Below, one piece after another: positions 9,045 to 20,041 of a stretch of DNA of 64,000 bases. Source of the DNA: Ichthyophis bannanicus. Its lineage: Eukaryota > Chordata > Amphibia > Gymnophiona > Ichthyophiidae. Within the stretch, counting starts at the first letter, position 1, and each line of letters begins with the position of its first letter. A program made the position numbers and the translations under genes. The stretch is from NCBI GenBank assembly GCA_033557465.1, contig JAWIIG010000039.1, positions 868,001 to 932,000 of the forward strand, read 5' to 3'. A model generated the notes under the pieces. That model did no database searches. It worked only from the letters and a program-made list of their open reading frames with translations, and was not told the DNA's origin.

Positions 9045-10613
9045 ATGGACCTGCAAGAAATACTAAGGTGGATGTCCCTGCAATGGGATAAGCAGCTGGA
9101 AATGTCGCGAAGAGTGTATGACCAAGCGATGACTGCCTTGCAAGAACAGCTGAGACCAGTAAATGCTCTCATAGAACATTTAGCAAAGCAACAGCAGGAG
9201 CCAGCGGAAGTTTTTCCAGGATTTACCCAAGGGGTAGGACTAAATGGAACCGCTTCAATTTTGCTGGGAGAGTTATCTCCTACTGACAATTTAGATGATT
9301 ATGTGGATGCATTTGAACAGATTGCAGAAGCCGTCAAACTGCCTAAGGAGCAGTGGGCTATAAGATTTGCCATGTCTTTATCTGGTGAAGCTTTGTCGGC
9401 ATACAAATCAATGCCAGCTACCTTAGCAATGAATTATGACACAGTAAAGAATGCTGTACGAGACAGGTTAGGGCTCACCCCTCTGTTCTACAGGCGCAGG
9501 TTTAGGGAGGCAAAGTTAAAGCCTGGAGAAACCCCTAAAGCCCTGTATTTTAGAATAAAGGGATTAGCCTGTAAATGGCTCAAACCTGAGCAGCAAAATG
9601 TAGAGTCTATGTTAGATGAAATAATGTTGGAACAGTACATGGAAGCTGTACCTGCTGAGGTTAAAAAGTTTCTTATGCTACAGAACTGTAAGACAACAAG
9701 TGAAGCAGCTGCCATGACAGAACGGTATTTTGAGGCTGAATTCTCAAGGACCTCAAAATCCGGCGTTCTGGGCATGACACAGGCTGATAAAGTAAGTAAG
9801 AATTTTGAATGTAAAGCACCTTGTGAAAATAGGGGTTTTTCCTTTACTAAGGGAAAATGTTTCAAGTGTGGAAATGTTGGGCACTTGCAAAAAGACTGTA
9901 TTATACGCACTGCCTTAGTATCTGGTAATGGGGAAAACTTCAAAGCAGGCTTTTTACTACCAGTCCAGGTGGAGGGCATAAAGGCCCAAGCGTTACTAGA
10001 CTCGGGCGCTAACCAGAGTATGGTGTCCCAACAGCTCTGGGAAGCCATACAAACTCAAGTAGCGCCGAGTCCAGCAGTGGGGCAGGTGAAAGTACAGTGT
10101 TTGCACGGATCAGCCTCCTATTACCCTGTATATGACCTCATGATAGAAGGTTTAGGATCAGCCAAGAAAGTAAAAGTGTCAATAATCCCACAGCTGTTAC
10201 ACGATGTAATTCTGGGAAATGATTGGCCCCCATTTTGCCGGGGAATTGAAAAGGGTATAGAAGAGAGGACAGGCTATGTCTCTACCCGCTCCCAGGCAAG
10301 AACCCCTCATAGGGAGGAGGACCCCACTGAAGAAGTGGCAGGTCCATCACGAGTTAGGGAAGATTCCCCTGACTTAGAAAGGGAATATGATAAGGAAGCA
10401 ATCGACCCATTGCCCGCACAGACTGACCTTTTTGATACCATGCCCAAGGAGGTGAGGAAAGGAAAGGCCAAGAAAAAACAAGAAAGGCAACACAGGACCC
10501 AAGGAAAGGCTGATTTGGGAGCCGGCGAGGGCTTACCATGGGTACCCTCGGAGTTAGTAAAGAAATTCCCGTCCTTCCCAGGGGAACAGAAAGCGGATCC
10601 CGCTTTGAAATGA
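9045..10613 (+). CDS. Gag-protease polyprotein with SCAN-like capsid, zinc knuckle and aspartic protease
   Basis: The ATG at 9045 (MDLQEILRW) was chosen over an upstream non-ATG extension because gag homology begins after it; the product is 522 residues. Residues 70-230 form a capsid-like region with the GEALSAYKSM and PGETPKALYFRIKGL blocks that resemble the SCAN-related capsid of vertebrate Gypsy elements. A CCHC zinc knuckle follows (CFKCGNVGHLQKDC). The retropepsin active site ALLDSGANQSMVS and a downstream ILGND close the protease. The final 130 residues are a charged linker. The stop at 10611-10613 is followed almost directly by integrase, so the RT and RNase H expected in a complete pol are missing. 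Confidence 0.85.
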   Translation: MDLQEILRWMSLQWDKQLEMSRRVYDQAMTALQEQLRPVNALIEHLAKQQQEPAEVFPGFTQGVGLNGTASILLGELSPTDNLDDYVDAFEQIAEAVKLPKEQWAIRFAMSLSGEALSAYKSMPATLAMNYDTVKNAVRDRLGLTPLFYRRRFREAKLKPGETPKALYFRIKGLACKWLKPEQQNVESMLDEIMLEQYMEAVPAEVKKFLMLQNCKTTSEAAAMTERYFEAEFSRTSKSGVLGMTQADKVSKNFECKAPCENRGFSFTKGKCFKCGNVGHLQKDCIIRTALVSGNGENFKAGFLLPVQVEGIKAQALLDSGANQSMVSQQLWEAIQTQVAPSPAVGQVKVQCLHGSASYYPVYDLMIEGLGSAKKVKVSIIPQLLHDVILGNDWPPFCRGIEKGIEERTGYVSTRSQARTPHREEDPTEEVAGPSRVREDSPDLEREYDKEAIDPLPAQTDLFDTMPKEVRKGKAKKKQERQHRTQGKADLGAGEGLPWVPSELVKKFPSFPGEQKADPALK

Positions 10614-10619
10614 GCCTTT

Positions 10620-11900
10620 ATGTTTGCGCAAGAAGAAAGGGATACTCTGCCCCGATTCCTTTTAGAAAGGGATATCCTGTACAGGGAGAGTAATAACCCG
10701 CTTACCGGTGAGGTAAGAAAGCAGTTGGTAGTACTGACTACATTTAAGGCCATAGTAATGCGTCTAGCCCATGACCACCCAATAGGAGCCCACAAGGGGA
10801 TTCAGGGGACATTGGACCAGGTCTTGGCCCATTTTTACTGGCCAGGGGTCTACAAGGAAACTTCCCGCTATTGTGAAGCGTGTCCCACCTGCCAACGGGT
10901 TACTGCCTCGAAACCGAGAGCAGTGCCTAGGATACCCACACCTGCCATATCCACACCCATTAGGAGAATGGCAATGGACATCATAGGGCCACTCGTTAGG
11001 ACTCCCCGGGGTTTTCAGTACGTGTTAGTGATCGTGGACCAAGCTACACGTTTCCCATGGGCCATACCCCTGAGAAATACCTCCGCCATAACAATAGCCT
11101 TGGAACTGATAAATTTGTTCTGTGAGGTTGGCTTCCCTCAGGAGATGCTCACTGACCAAGGGAGCAACTTTTTGTCAAAATATTTAGCCACTGTGTGGGA
11201 TGCCTTTGGCATACACCATGTGCGGACTGCAGCATACCACCCCTAGTCCAATGGGATGGTTGAAAGAACAAACCAGACCATAAAGCAAATGCTTAGGAGG
11301 GGACTAGATGGGCAGATGTCCGAGTGGGATACATTGTTATCCTTTGTATTGTATGCGTGTAGGGAGCGTGTACAGGCGTCCCTAGGGGCATCCCCGTACG
11401 AGCTGTTATTTGGTAGAGCCCCCAGAGGAGTTCTTGATATACTCAGAGAACAATGGGTGGAACCAGATAGGGGGGAGACAGAAGTACCCAGGTTCCTCAA
11501 AGACTTAAGGAGTCGTTTGAAGAGAACGGCTCAAGCCTCTTTAGAAAACTTACAGGCTAGCCAAAAAAGGCAGAAAAAGTACTACGACCGGGGAACAAAA
11601 CCCCGTCAATTAGCAGTAGGCGATAAAGTGGTGATTATGGTGGCCGAGGTAGGACCAAAATTCGAGTCCAGATGGAAGGGGCCCTGTACAGTAGTGGAGA
11701 GGGTAGGTCCCGTCTCATACCGGGTAGAGAATAGTAAGGGCCGGCGCCAGGTATATCACATTAATGTTTTAAAACCCTGGCAAGAAAGGGTAGCCACAGT
11801 ACAATTAGCTATGAGGGAACACCACAGGAACCCTACACAAGGGATTACGTGCTGTCCGTCACAGGCTTTGGCAGCCCATAATATTTTAAGGGGGGGGATC
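10620..11900 (+). pseudogene. Gypsy integrase with one in-frame stop
   Basis: The frame starts near the FAQEERDTL linker. An HHCC zinc domain reads HDHPIGAHKG then CEACPTCQ. The DDE core is visible as MDIIGP (first Asp), LTDQGSNF (second Asp) and MVERTNQTIKQ (Glu). A TAG at about 11244-11246 interrupts the usual HPxSNG block, splitting the frame into 10620-11246 and 11256 onward. The C-terminal domain follows (GDKVVIM, SRWKGPCTVVERVG, YHINVLKPW). The second part then runs without a stop across the polypurine tract into the 3' LTR, finally stopping at 12060-12062. The protein would be inactive unless the TAG is read through. Confidence 0.85.
11888..11900 (+). promoter_or_regulatory. Polypurine tract of the Gypsy element
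   Basis: AAGGGGGGGGATC immediately precedes the 3' LTR and is the expected plus-strand primer. Confidence 0.7.
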
Positions 11901-13154
11901 TGTGACATAGTGGGTCCTTCCAGCCCGGTAGAAGAGGCTAAAAAGCCAGGAACAGGAGTAGGGCTGAGTTGTAAACAAAAGCACATGGCTCCTGGTTACC
12001 TTAGAAACCAAGCACAGAGGCAAGAGAAACGCCCGTGCTACCTTTCAGGGAATGAGTCATGAGCTAATGCAGGACACCTGCTAGGAGGTGGAGTTGAGCA
12101 CTGCCCGAGAATTCACCCTGATAAAGAGAGTTCAGTTGAGCTTATGGAGTTAGGAGGAGAAGAAGGGTTGGAAGAAGAAGAAGGAGTAGGAGCTGAGGCA
12201 TGTGTGCTGGATAAGGAAGCTAATGAGAGCTACGGTGAAGACAGCAGTGCCAGGAAAAAGCCAGAGTCTCTGTGGAAGTGTGAGAGAGAGTCTTTCTTCA
12301 GGAAAAGAAAAGAAACCCCAAGGGAAAGATATAATAAGGGCAGAGTGGATTACCTGCAGTATCCAGGGGAACACAGAAGTAAAAGGAGGCCAGGAAGGCA
12401 AGTGAAATCTTCTGTGCAAGGCTTAGGATGGGAACTTACAGCCAGTCCAAAGCCACAAAGAAAACCTCCACCAGCTAGGCTAAAAGGTAAGCCAAAAGGC
12501 TGGTATAAAAATAGTTACAGTGACTGTATTTACCCAGAGGGTTGGAGTTGGGAAGAGAATACCTGTGCTGATAACGTTTGTGAAAGCCAGTATTTAACTG
12601 AGGAATATCAGGTGAAACCTGAAGCATTTAGAAAGGGCGTGGCATCAGGATTGCTGTTACAAACATCTCCTTCTAGCCAGGAAGAGTTAATGGACTTTGA
12701 ACCTGAGTGTGTGAATATTGATGAAGATATCATGGACTCTACGATATCGCTTGCTAATGAAATAATCTCATTACGCTGAAGGCATGTTTTGAAAGAGAAA
12801 GTACAGCACTACTAGCATTGGGAAGCAGAGAGCTGTGAAGAAACAGCATTGTTACATTGGAATGCTAGATATCAACCTGTTTATTGCTGAAGTAAGCCAT
12901 TTCTGTTAAAGAACCTTTGATTTGTCCTTATGCCAGTAAATACCTGGTTTGTGTTACTTTGTTCATGGTGAAATCCACCCGGGAGGGGAAATAAAATCCT
13001 TTGGTTGCTTAAACCACTTTTCCACAACTGCTCCTCATTGATTCGGTGAAGGGACTACATTTCCCAAAAAAGCCCAGCTTCAGGATTTGTAAAGTAGCTG
13101 CTTCAGTGGGGAAGACCCACTCACTTAACCTCTACACACTTGTATACGGGGGTT
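11901..13154 (+). mobile_element. 3' LTR of the Gypsy element (main part)
   Basis: It starts TGTGACATAGTGGG and matches the 5' LTR until GGGGGTT at 13154, where CR1-AC intervenes. The last 23 bp (GGGTTTAAGG to GGTGACA) resume at 21371-21393, with GGGTT duplicated on both sides of the LINE. Confidence 0.85.
12063..12779 (+). pseudogene. LTR-encoded reading frame, 3' LTR copy (broken)
   Basis: This is the second copy of the frame at 7430-8308. Here a TGA at 12060-12062, which replaces CAA in the 5' copy, separates the integrase-linked N-terminus (11901-12059) from the rest. The remainder is open to the TGA at 12777-12779 and differs from the 5' copy by scattered substitutions only, with no frameshift. 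The ATG at 12144 could start an independent product, but that is unproven. Confidence 0.5.
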
Positions 13155-13533
13155 ACATAAGAACATAAGAACATAACATAAGAACATAAGATATGCCATA
13201 CTGGGTCAGACCAAGGTCCATCAAGCCCAGTATCCTGTTTCCAACAGTGGCCAATCTAGGTCATACGTACCTAGCAGTTTCCCCAAAAGACACAGGTTCC
13301 ACAATGCTTGTACTGGGTCAAGCATTGATATCCTGGGTCCCTTCTTAATAATGGTTTATGGACTTTTCCTCCAGGAACTTGTCCAAACCTTTTTTAAACC
13401 CATCTACACTAACAGCCTTTACTACATCCTCCGGTAACAAATTCCAGAGTTTGATTACAAGTTGAGTGAAAAAATATTTTCTTTTATTAGTCTTAAATAG
13501 TTTACCCTGTAGCTTCATTGCATGTCCCGTAGT

Positions 13534-15218
13534 CTACCTATATTCTGATAACGTAAACAATCGATCTACGTTTACCCGTTCCACTCCGTTCATTAATTTA
13601 TAGACTTCTATCATATCTCCCCTCAGCCGTCTCTTTTCCAGGTTAAAGAGCCCTAACCTTTTTAGCCTTTCTTCATAGGAGTATCCTTCCATCCCCTTTA
13701 CCATTTTGGTGGCTCTTCTCTGAACCTTTTCTAATAACACTATATCCTTTTTAAGATACGGCGACCAGAATTGCACACAATATTCAAGGTGCGGTCTCAC
13801 CATAGAACGATATAGAGGCATCATAATATCTTTTGTTTTATTTTCCATTCCTTTCCTTATCATACCTAGCATTCTATTTGCTCTCTTGGCTGCCGCTGCA
13901 CACTGGGCCGAGGGTTTTAACATGTTATCCACAATGACGCCTAAATCTTTTTCCTGTGTGGTGGTTCCTAAAGTGGAACCTTGCATCGTTTAACCATAGT
14001 TTGGGTTGTTCTTCCCTAGGTGCATAACTTTGCACTTGTCCACATTAAATTTCATCTGCCATTTTAATGCCCAGTCTTCCAATTTATCAAGATCCTCTTG
14101 CAATTTTCCACAATCCTCTTGGGTTTTAACAACTTTAAATAGTTTTGTGTCATCTGCAAATTTGATAATCTCACTCGTTATTCCACTTTCCAGGTCATTT
14201 ATGAATATGTCAAAAAGCAGAGGACCCAGCACAGATCCCTGGGGTACACCACTATTCAACTTTCTCCATTGGGAAAATTGGCCATTTAGCCCTACCCTCT
14301 GCTTTCTATCTTTTAACCAGTTCCTGATCCACAGTAGTACACTGCCTCCTAGCCCATGACTCTTTAGTTTTGCCAAAAGTCTCTGATGAGGGACCTTGTC
14401 AAAGGCTTTCTGAAAGTCCAGATACACTATATCAACCGACTCACCTTTGTCCACCTGTTTATTCACACCTTCAAAAAAACATAACAGATTAGTAAGGCAA
14501 GATCTTCCTTGTCGAAAGCCATGTTGGCTGTCTCCCATTAGGCCATGACTATCTAAATGCTGAATAATTTTATTTTTTATGATGGTTTCTACCATTTTTC
14601 CCGGTACTGACGTCAAGCTCACCGGTCTGTAGTTTCCCGGATCACCCCTGGAACCCTTTTTAAAAATTGGTGTTACATTGGCTATCCTCCAATCTTCAGG
14701 AATTACAGATGATTTTAATGATAGTTCACAGATTACTGATAGCAGTTCTGCAATCTCATATTTCAGTTCTTTCAACACCCTTGGATGTATACCATCCGGC
14801 CCAGGTGATTTGCTACTCTTCAGTTTATCTAATAGTTGTAATACATCTTCCCTATGTATCGATATTTCCTTCAACAATCCTGCACCTTTAAATACCACTT
14901 CAGTCATGGGTAACATCCCTATATCTTCCTCAGTAAAGACCGAAGCAAAGAATTCATTCAGTCTCTCTGCTATCACCTTGTCACTTCTTAGTGCCCCTTT
15001 AACGCCTCTATCATCTAATGGACCAACTGACTCTCTCACAGGTTTTTTGCTGCGAATGTACTTGAAAAAATCTTTATTTCGCGTTTTTGCTTCCGCAGCA
15101 AGCTTCTTCTCAAATTCTACCTTTGCCTGCTTTATTAATGCCTTGCATTTGACTTGCCAGTGCTTGTGCTGTTTCCAGGTTTCGTCGTTTGGCTCTTTTT
15201 TCCATTTCCTGAAAGATG
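13534..15218 (-). pseudogene. CR1-AC ORF2, reverse transcriptase half
   Basis: Frames 15039-13990 and 13986-13534 encode the RT of a CR1-clade LINE. The finger motif is SPGPDGIHPRVLKEL. Palm motif A is YLDFQKAFDKVPH, motif B is GVPQGSVLGPLLF, and motif C is IIKFADDTKL with FADD in the usual place of YADD. The C-terminal region with VRPHLEYCVQFWSPYLKKDI follows. A stop near 13988 separates the two frames, and further breaks precede the normal C-terminus. The LINE RT primes reverse transcription at a nicked chromosomal target; this copy is defective. Confidence 0.85.
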
Positions 15219-15956
15219 TCTTGTAGGACTAGAAAGGGGGGCTGTTTCTTCTGGAGAGAAATCTGCAACTGTGAGTATATACTTCTGGTAATTTTCTAAA
15301 AAGAATTCTTTGTATTAAAGCTACTTAATCTGTGAACCCACTGTTTTTTTTGTTGGATCAGTTAGGGCCTAGTAGCAGCAATTAAAGTTTGAATTTAATA
15401 CCCAGAGGAGAACTTTCTGGTTACATTTCATACCCAGCAGAGAGCTTGTAGTTTAAATTTAATAGTCACTCAGGGCCTAGCATCAGAAAAGTACTTTTAG
15501 TTTAAATTTAACACACAGAAGAGAGCTTTCTGGTTAAATTTAGAATCCAGCAGAGAGCTTGTAGTTTAAATTTCATAAGAAGTTAGAGCCTAGCAGCAGC
15601 AGCTAAGAGCTATAATTTAAATCAAATCAGAATTTAGCTTACCTCAGCAGCACAAGACAGGGTACTGTGTAGCAGCCCTCTTTTAATAAGTGTTATTTCC
15701 CTCCCTCCCTCCCCACACCCACCCACCCCTGGGATAATCATAGCTTTATAGGTACTTACACATCTTAAAAGACAGGAGGTGTTTTCAGGTGAAGCTCATT
15801 ACCCAAATCAGTCATACACTAAGGACCTGAGATTAATTTAGCTTCAGGTGAACAAGGTATATTAAACGTATTAGGTACAGTTTTATTGGTATAAATACCC
15901 ATAGCAACCCCTAGTAAGTAAGAACTTAAAGATTTAGACACAAATTTAAAACTAAG
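15219..15956 (+). repeat. 5' UTR of CR1-B
   Basis: One 5' UTR monomer with the TTTAAATTTAA and GAACCCAGCAGAGAGCTTG sub-repeats, then a conserved leader containing a CCCTCCCTCC tract. In LINEs this region carries the internal promoter; no promoter element is proven here. Confidence 0.7.
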
Positions 15957-16878
15957 ATGCAGACAGCAGTCCAGCAGCGGGATGGGGGCTTTCCAGTCTT
16001 TTGCAATGAGTGTCACATGTATGATTTTCTCCCAGTTGGTGAGAGGTCTTACGTGTGCACTAGGTGCAAGGAGCTCTTTGCTCTCAGGGAACAAGTCTGT
16101 TCTCTAGAGGCTAAAGTAGCAGACTTGGAAAACATAAGACAGACAGAAAGGTACATAGACGAGACCTACAGGGATATAGTCCTGAAGTCCCACCTCCAGT
16201 CTGGCAGCACCCCTGTTGCCATGGAGGAGAGAGGTCACGTGACAGGAGAGCATCACCCTGGTGTGGCAGGAAGTGATCCTGTAACTAGGACCTGTCCTCC
16301 AGGTGATGTAAAACCCTCTCGCACCGAGGAAGTTTCTCCAGGGCCATGTGCCCATGAGGGAAGGGTTAGGACAGCCGTTATAGTTGTTGATTCGATCATT
16401 AGGCATGTAGATAGCTGGGTGGCTGGTGGACGTGAGGATCGCCTGGTAACATGCCTGCCTGGTGCGAAGGTAGCGGACCTCACGCGCCACCTAGATAAGG
16501 TCTTAAATAGTGCTGGGGGAGGAGTCTGCTGTCTTGGTACATGTTGGTACCAATGACATAGGAAAATGTGGTAGGGAGGTTCTGGAGGCAAAATTTAGGC
16601 TTTTAGGTAGGAAGTTGAAATCCAGAACTTCCAGGGTAGCATTCTCTGAAATGCTTCCTGTTCCGCAAGCAGGACCCAAAAGGCAGGCAGAGCTCCGGAG
16701 TCTCAATGCGTGGATGAGACAATGGTGCAGAGATGAGGGTTTTGCATTTGTTAGGAACTGGGGAACATTCTGGGGAAAGGAGGGGCTCTTCCGAAGGGAT
16801 GGGCTTCACCTTAACCGGGATGGAACCAGGCTGCTGGCATTAACCTTTAAAAAGGAGATAGAGCAGCTTTTAAACTAG
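15957..16878 (+). pseudogene. CR1-B ORF1: zinc-finger plus SGNH-esterase-like protein, frameshifted
   Basis: The ATG at 15957 opens a protein with an N-terminal double CxxC (CNECHMYDF then CTRCKEL) and a short coiled-coil-like stretch (LEAKVADLENIRQTERYID). Its C-terminal domain has SGNH hydrolase blocks: VDSIIRHVDSW (block I, normally GDS), VHVGTNDIGK (block III) and DGLHLNRDGTRLL (block V, Asp and His). CR1 ORF1 proteins with an esterase domain are known. Near 16515 an extra G (GCTGGGGGAGG where CR1-D has GCTGGGGAGG) shifts the frame, so the protein is read as 15957-16556 and 16510-16878. The block I Gly-to-Val change is also unusual. Confidence 0.8.
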
Positions 16879-16916
16879 ATATTAGGGGAAAGCCGACAGT
16901 CGCCCAAGAGCGGATG

Positions 16917-19876
16917 GTTCGGAAGAATGTATCCTTGAAGGATACTACCAAAAGCAGAGAGGTTCCACAAAAGAGTAAAGTAGCCCAAATGCCCTCAAGT
17001 ATGGAGCAGACAGAGCTTAAAGATCCCAATTTACCCATGTCTAACAATAGCCAAATTAACATGAACAAATACATTCTCTAAAATGCTTGTATGCAAATGC
17101 TAGAAGTCTAAACAATAAGATGGGAGAGTTAGAATATATAGCACTAAATGAAATGTTAGATATGATTGGAATATCAGACACATGGTGGAAGGAGGACAAC
17201 CAGTGGGACACTGTGATACCTGGGTACAAACTATATCGTAATGATAGAGCTGATCAAATTGGTGGAGGGGCTGCGCTCTATGTTAGAGAGGGCATTGACT
17301 CAGAAAGGATTAAAGTTTTGCAGGAAACAAAATCTGCTGTAGAATCTGTATGGATTGAAATTCCATATAAAAGGGGGAAGGCAATGGCAGTGGGGGTGTA
17401 CTATCGAGCGCCTGGCCAGAATGACCAAATGGATGATGAAATGCTTAAAGAAATCAAGGAAGCTAACAAACGTTACAGTGCAGTAATAATAATGGGTGAT
17501 TTCAATTACCCTGGTATCGACTGGGTCAGTGTCACGTCAGGACATGCTAGGGAGATAAAGTTCCTGGATGAAATAAATGACTGCTTCTTGGAGCAGCTGG
17601 TTCAAGAACCGACGAGAGGGGAAGCCATATTAGACCTAGTCCTTAGTGGAACACCAGATCTAGAGCAAGAGATAAGGTTGTTGGGGCCACCTGGCAATAG
17701 TGATCATAGCATGATCGCCTTTGATTTAATTAGTGGAGGAGGGATAGTAAGGAAATCCACAGTACTACATTTTAACTTTCGAAAGGGAGACTATGATAAA
17801 ATGAGGAAAACAGTTAAGAAAAAACTAAAAGGAGCAGTTGCAAAGGTTAAAGACGTACATCAAGCTTGGGTGTTGTTGAAAAATACTATCTTGGAAGCCC
17901 AGACCAGCTATATTCCACGCTTTAAGAAAAGTGGAAGGAAGTCCAAAAAACTGCCAGCATGGTTTAAAGGTGTGGTCAGAGAGGCTGTTGTTGCCAAAAA
18001 AGCATCTATCAGGAAATGGAAAAAAGAGCCAAATGACGAAACCTGGAAACAGCACAAGCACTGGCAAGTCAAATGCAAGGCATTGATAAGGCAGGCAAAG
18101 AGAGAATTTGAGAAGAAGCTTGCTGCGGAAGCAAAAACATGAAATAAAGACCTTTTCAAATACATTCGTAGCAAAAAACCTGTGAGAGAGTCAGTTGGTC
18201 CATTAGACGATAAAGGGGTTAAAGGAGCACTAAGAGGCGACAAGGCGATAGCGGAGAGACTGAATGAATTCTTTGCTTCGGTCTTTACTGATGAAGATGT
18301 AGGGATGTTACCCATGACGGAAGTGGTATTTAAAGGTGTGGAAGAATTGAAGGAAATATCGATACATCGGGAAGATGTCTTACAACTATTAGATAAACTG
18401 AAGAGTAGCAAATCACCTGGGCCGGATGGTATACATCCAAGGGTTTTGAAAGAACTGAAATATGAGATTGCAGACCTGCTATCAGTAATCTGTGAACTAT
18501 CATTAAAATCATCTCTAATACCTGAAGATTGGAGGATCGCCAATGTAACACCAATTTTTAAAAAGGGTTCCAGGGGTGATCCGGGAAACTACAGACCGGT
18601 GAGCCTGACGTCAGTACCGGGAAAAATGGTAGAAACCATCATAAAGAATAAAATTACTCAGCATGTAGATAGTCAAAACCTAATGGGAGACAGCCAACAT
18701 GGCTTTAGACAAGGAAGATCTTGTCTTACTAATCTGTTATGTTTTTTTGAAGGAGTGAATAAACAGGTGGACAAAGGTGAGTCGGTTGATGTTGTGTATC
18801 TGGACTTTCAGAAAGCCTTTGACAAGGTTCCTCATCAGAGACATTTGGCAAAACTAAAGAGTCATGGGATAGGAGGCAGTGTACTATTGTGCATCAGGAA
18901 CTGGTTAAAAAAGAGAAAGCAGAGAGTAGGGCTAAATGGCCAATTTTCCCAATGGAGAAAGGTGAATAGTGGTGTACCCCAGGGATCTGTGCTGGGTCCG
19001 CTGTTTTTTGACATATTCATAAATGACCTGGAAAGTGGAATAACGAGTGAGGTTATCAAATTTGCAGATGACACAAAACTATTTAAAGTTGTTAAAACCG
19101 AAGAGGATTGTGAAAAATTGCAAGAGGATCTTGATAAATTGGAAGACTGGGCATCAAAATGGCAGATAAAATTTAATGTGGACAAGTGCAAAGTTATGCA
19201 CCTAGGGAAGAACAACCCAAACTATGGTTACACGATGCAAGGTTCCACATTAGGAACCACCACCCAGGAAAAAGATTTAGGCGTCATTGTGGATACCATG
19301 TTAAAACCCTCGGCCCAGTGTGCAGCGGCAGCCAAGAGAGCAAACAGAATGCTAGGTATGATAAGGAAAGGAATGGAAAATAAAACAAAAGATATTATAA
19401 TGCCTCTATATCGTTCCATGGTGAGACCGCACCTTGAATATTGTGTGCAATTCTGGTCGCCGTATCTTAAAAAGGATATAGCGATTTTAGAAAAGGTTCA
19501 GAGAAGAGCCACCAAAATGGTAAAGGGGATGGAAGGATACTCCTATGAAGAAAGGCTAAAAAGGTTAGGGCTCTTTAAACTGGAAAAGAGACGGCTGAGG
19601 GGAGATATGATAGAAGTCTATAAATTAATGAACGGAATGGAACGGGTAAACGTAGATCGATTGTTTACATTATCAGAATATAGAAAGACTAGGGGACATG
19701 CAATGAAGCTACAGGGTAAAGTATTTAAAACCAATAAAAGAAAATATTTTTTCACTCAACGTGTAATCAAACTCTGGAATTTGTTACCGGAGGATGTAGT
19801 AAAGGCTGTTAGTGTAGCTGGGTTTAAAAAAGGTTTGGACAAGTTCCTGGAGGAAAGGTCCATAAACCATTATTAA
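16917..19876 (+). pseudogene. CR1-B ORF2: endonuclease-reverse transcriptase, nearly intact
   Basis: The start at 16917 (MVRKNVSLKD) is set by the other copies. A 1-bp deletion near 17070 breaks the first 50 codons. From 17087 the APE endonuclease is readable: YANARSLNNK, DTWWKEDNQWD, GDFNYPGIDW and NSDHSMIAFDL hold the catalytic Asn, Glu-position, Asp and His motifs. The Glu position reads SDTWW where other copies have SETWW. A TGA at 18140-18142 (a CpG-type change) splits the protein. The RT follows at 18182-19876 with YLDFQKAFDKVPH, GVPQGSVLGP and FADDTKL, ending at TAA 19874-19876. Total length is about 985 codons, normal for CR1. Confidence 0.85.
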
Positions 19877-20041
19877 GAAGTGACCGAAGATATCAATGCT
19901 TGACCCAGTACAAGCATTGTGGAACTTGTGTCTCTTGGGGAAACTGCTAGGTACATATGACCTAGATTGGCCACTGTTGGAAACAGAATACTGGGCTTGA
20001 TGGACCTTGGTCTGACCCAGTATGGCATATCTTATGTTCTT

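Larger units (their letters stand above)
15219..20041 (+). mobile_element. CR1-B: near-complete CR1 LINE
   Basis: It begins TCTTGTAGGACTAG (5' UTR), carries ORF1 (15957-16878) and ORF2 (16917-19876) and ends in CTTATGTTCT octamers. It is the innermost element of the nest, so the youngest. It carries only a few disabling changes: a frameshift in ORF1, a 1-bp deletion near the start of ORF2 and one nonsense codon. Confidence 0.85.

Noticed and set aside
13155..20041. A single 5'-inverted (twin-primed) CR1 made of the head-to-head pieces at 15219
   Set aside because: CR1-B is complete from 5' UTR to 3' tail, and the antisense halves on each side join exactly when it is removed, so this is insertion of one CR1 into another.
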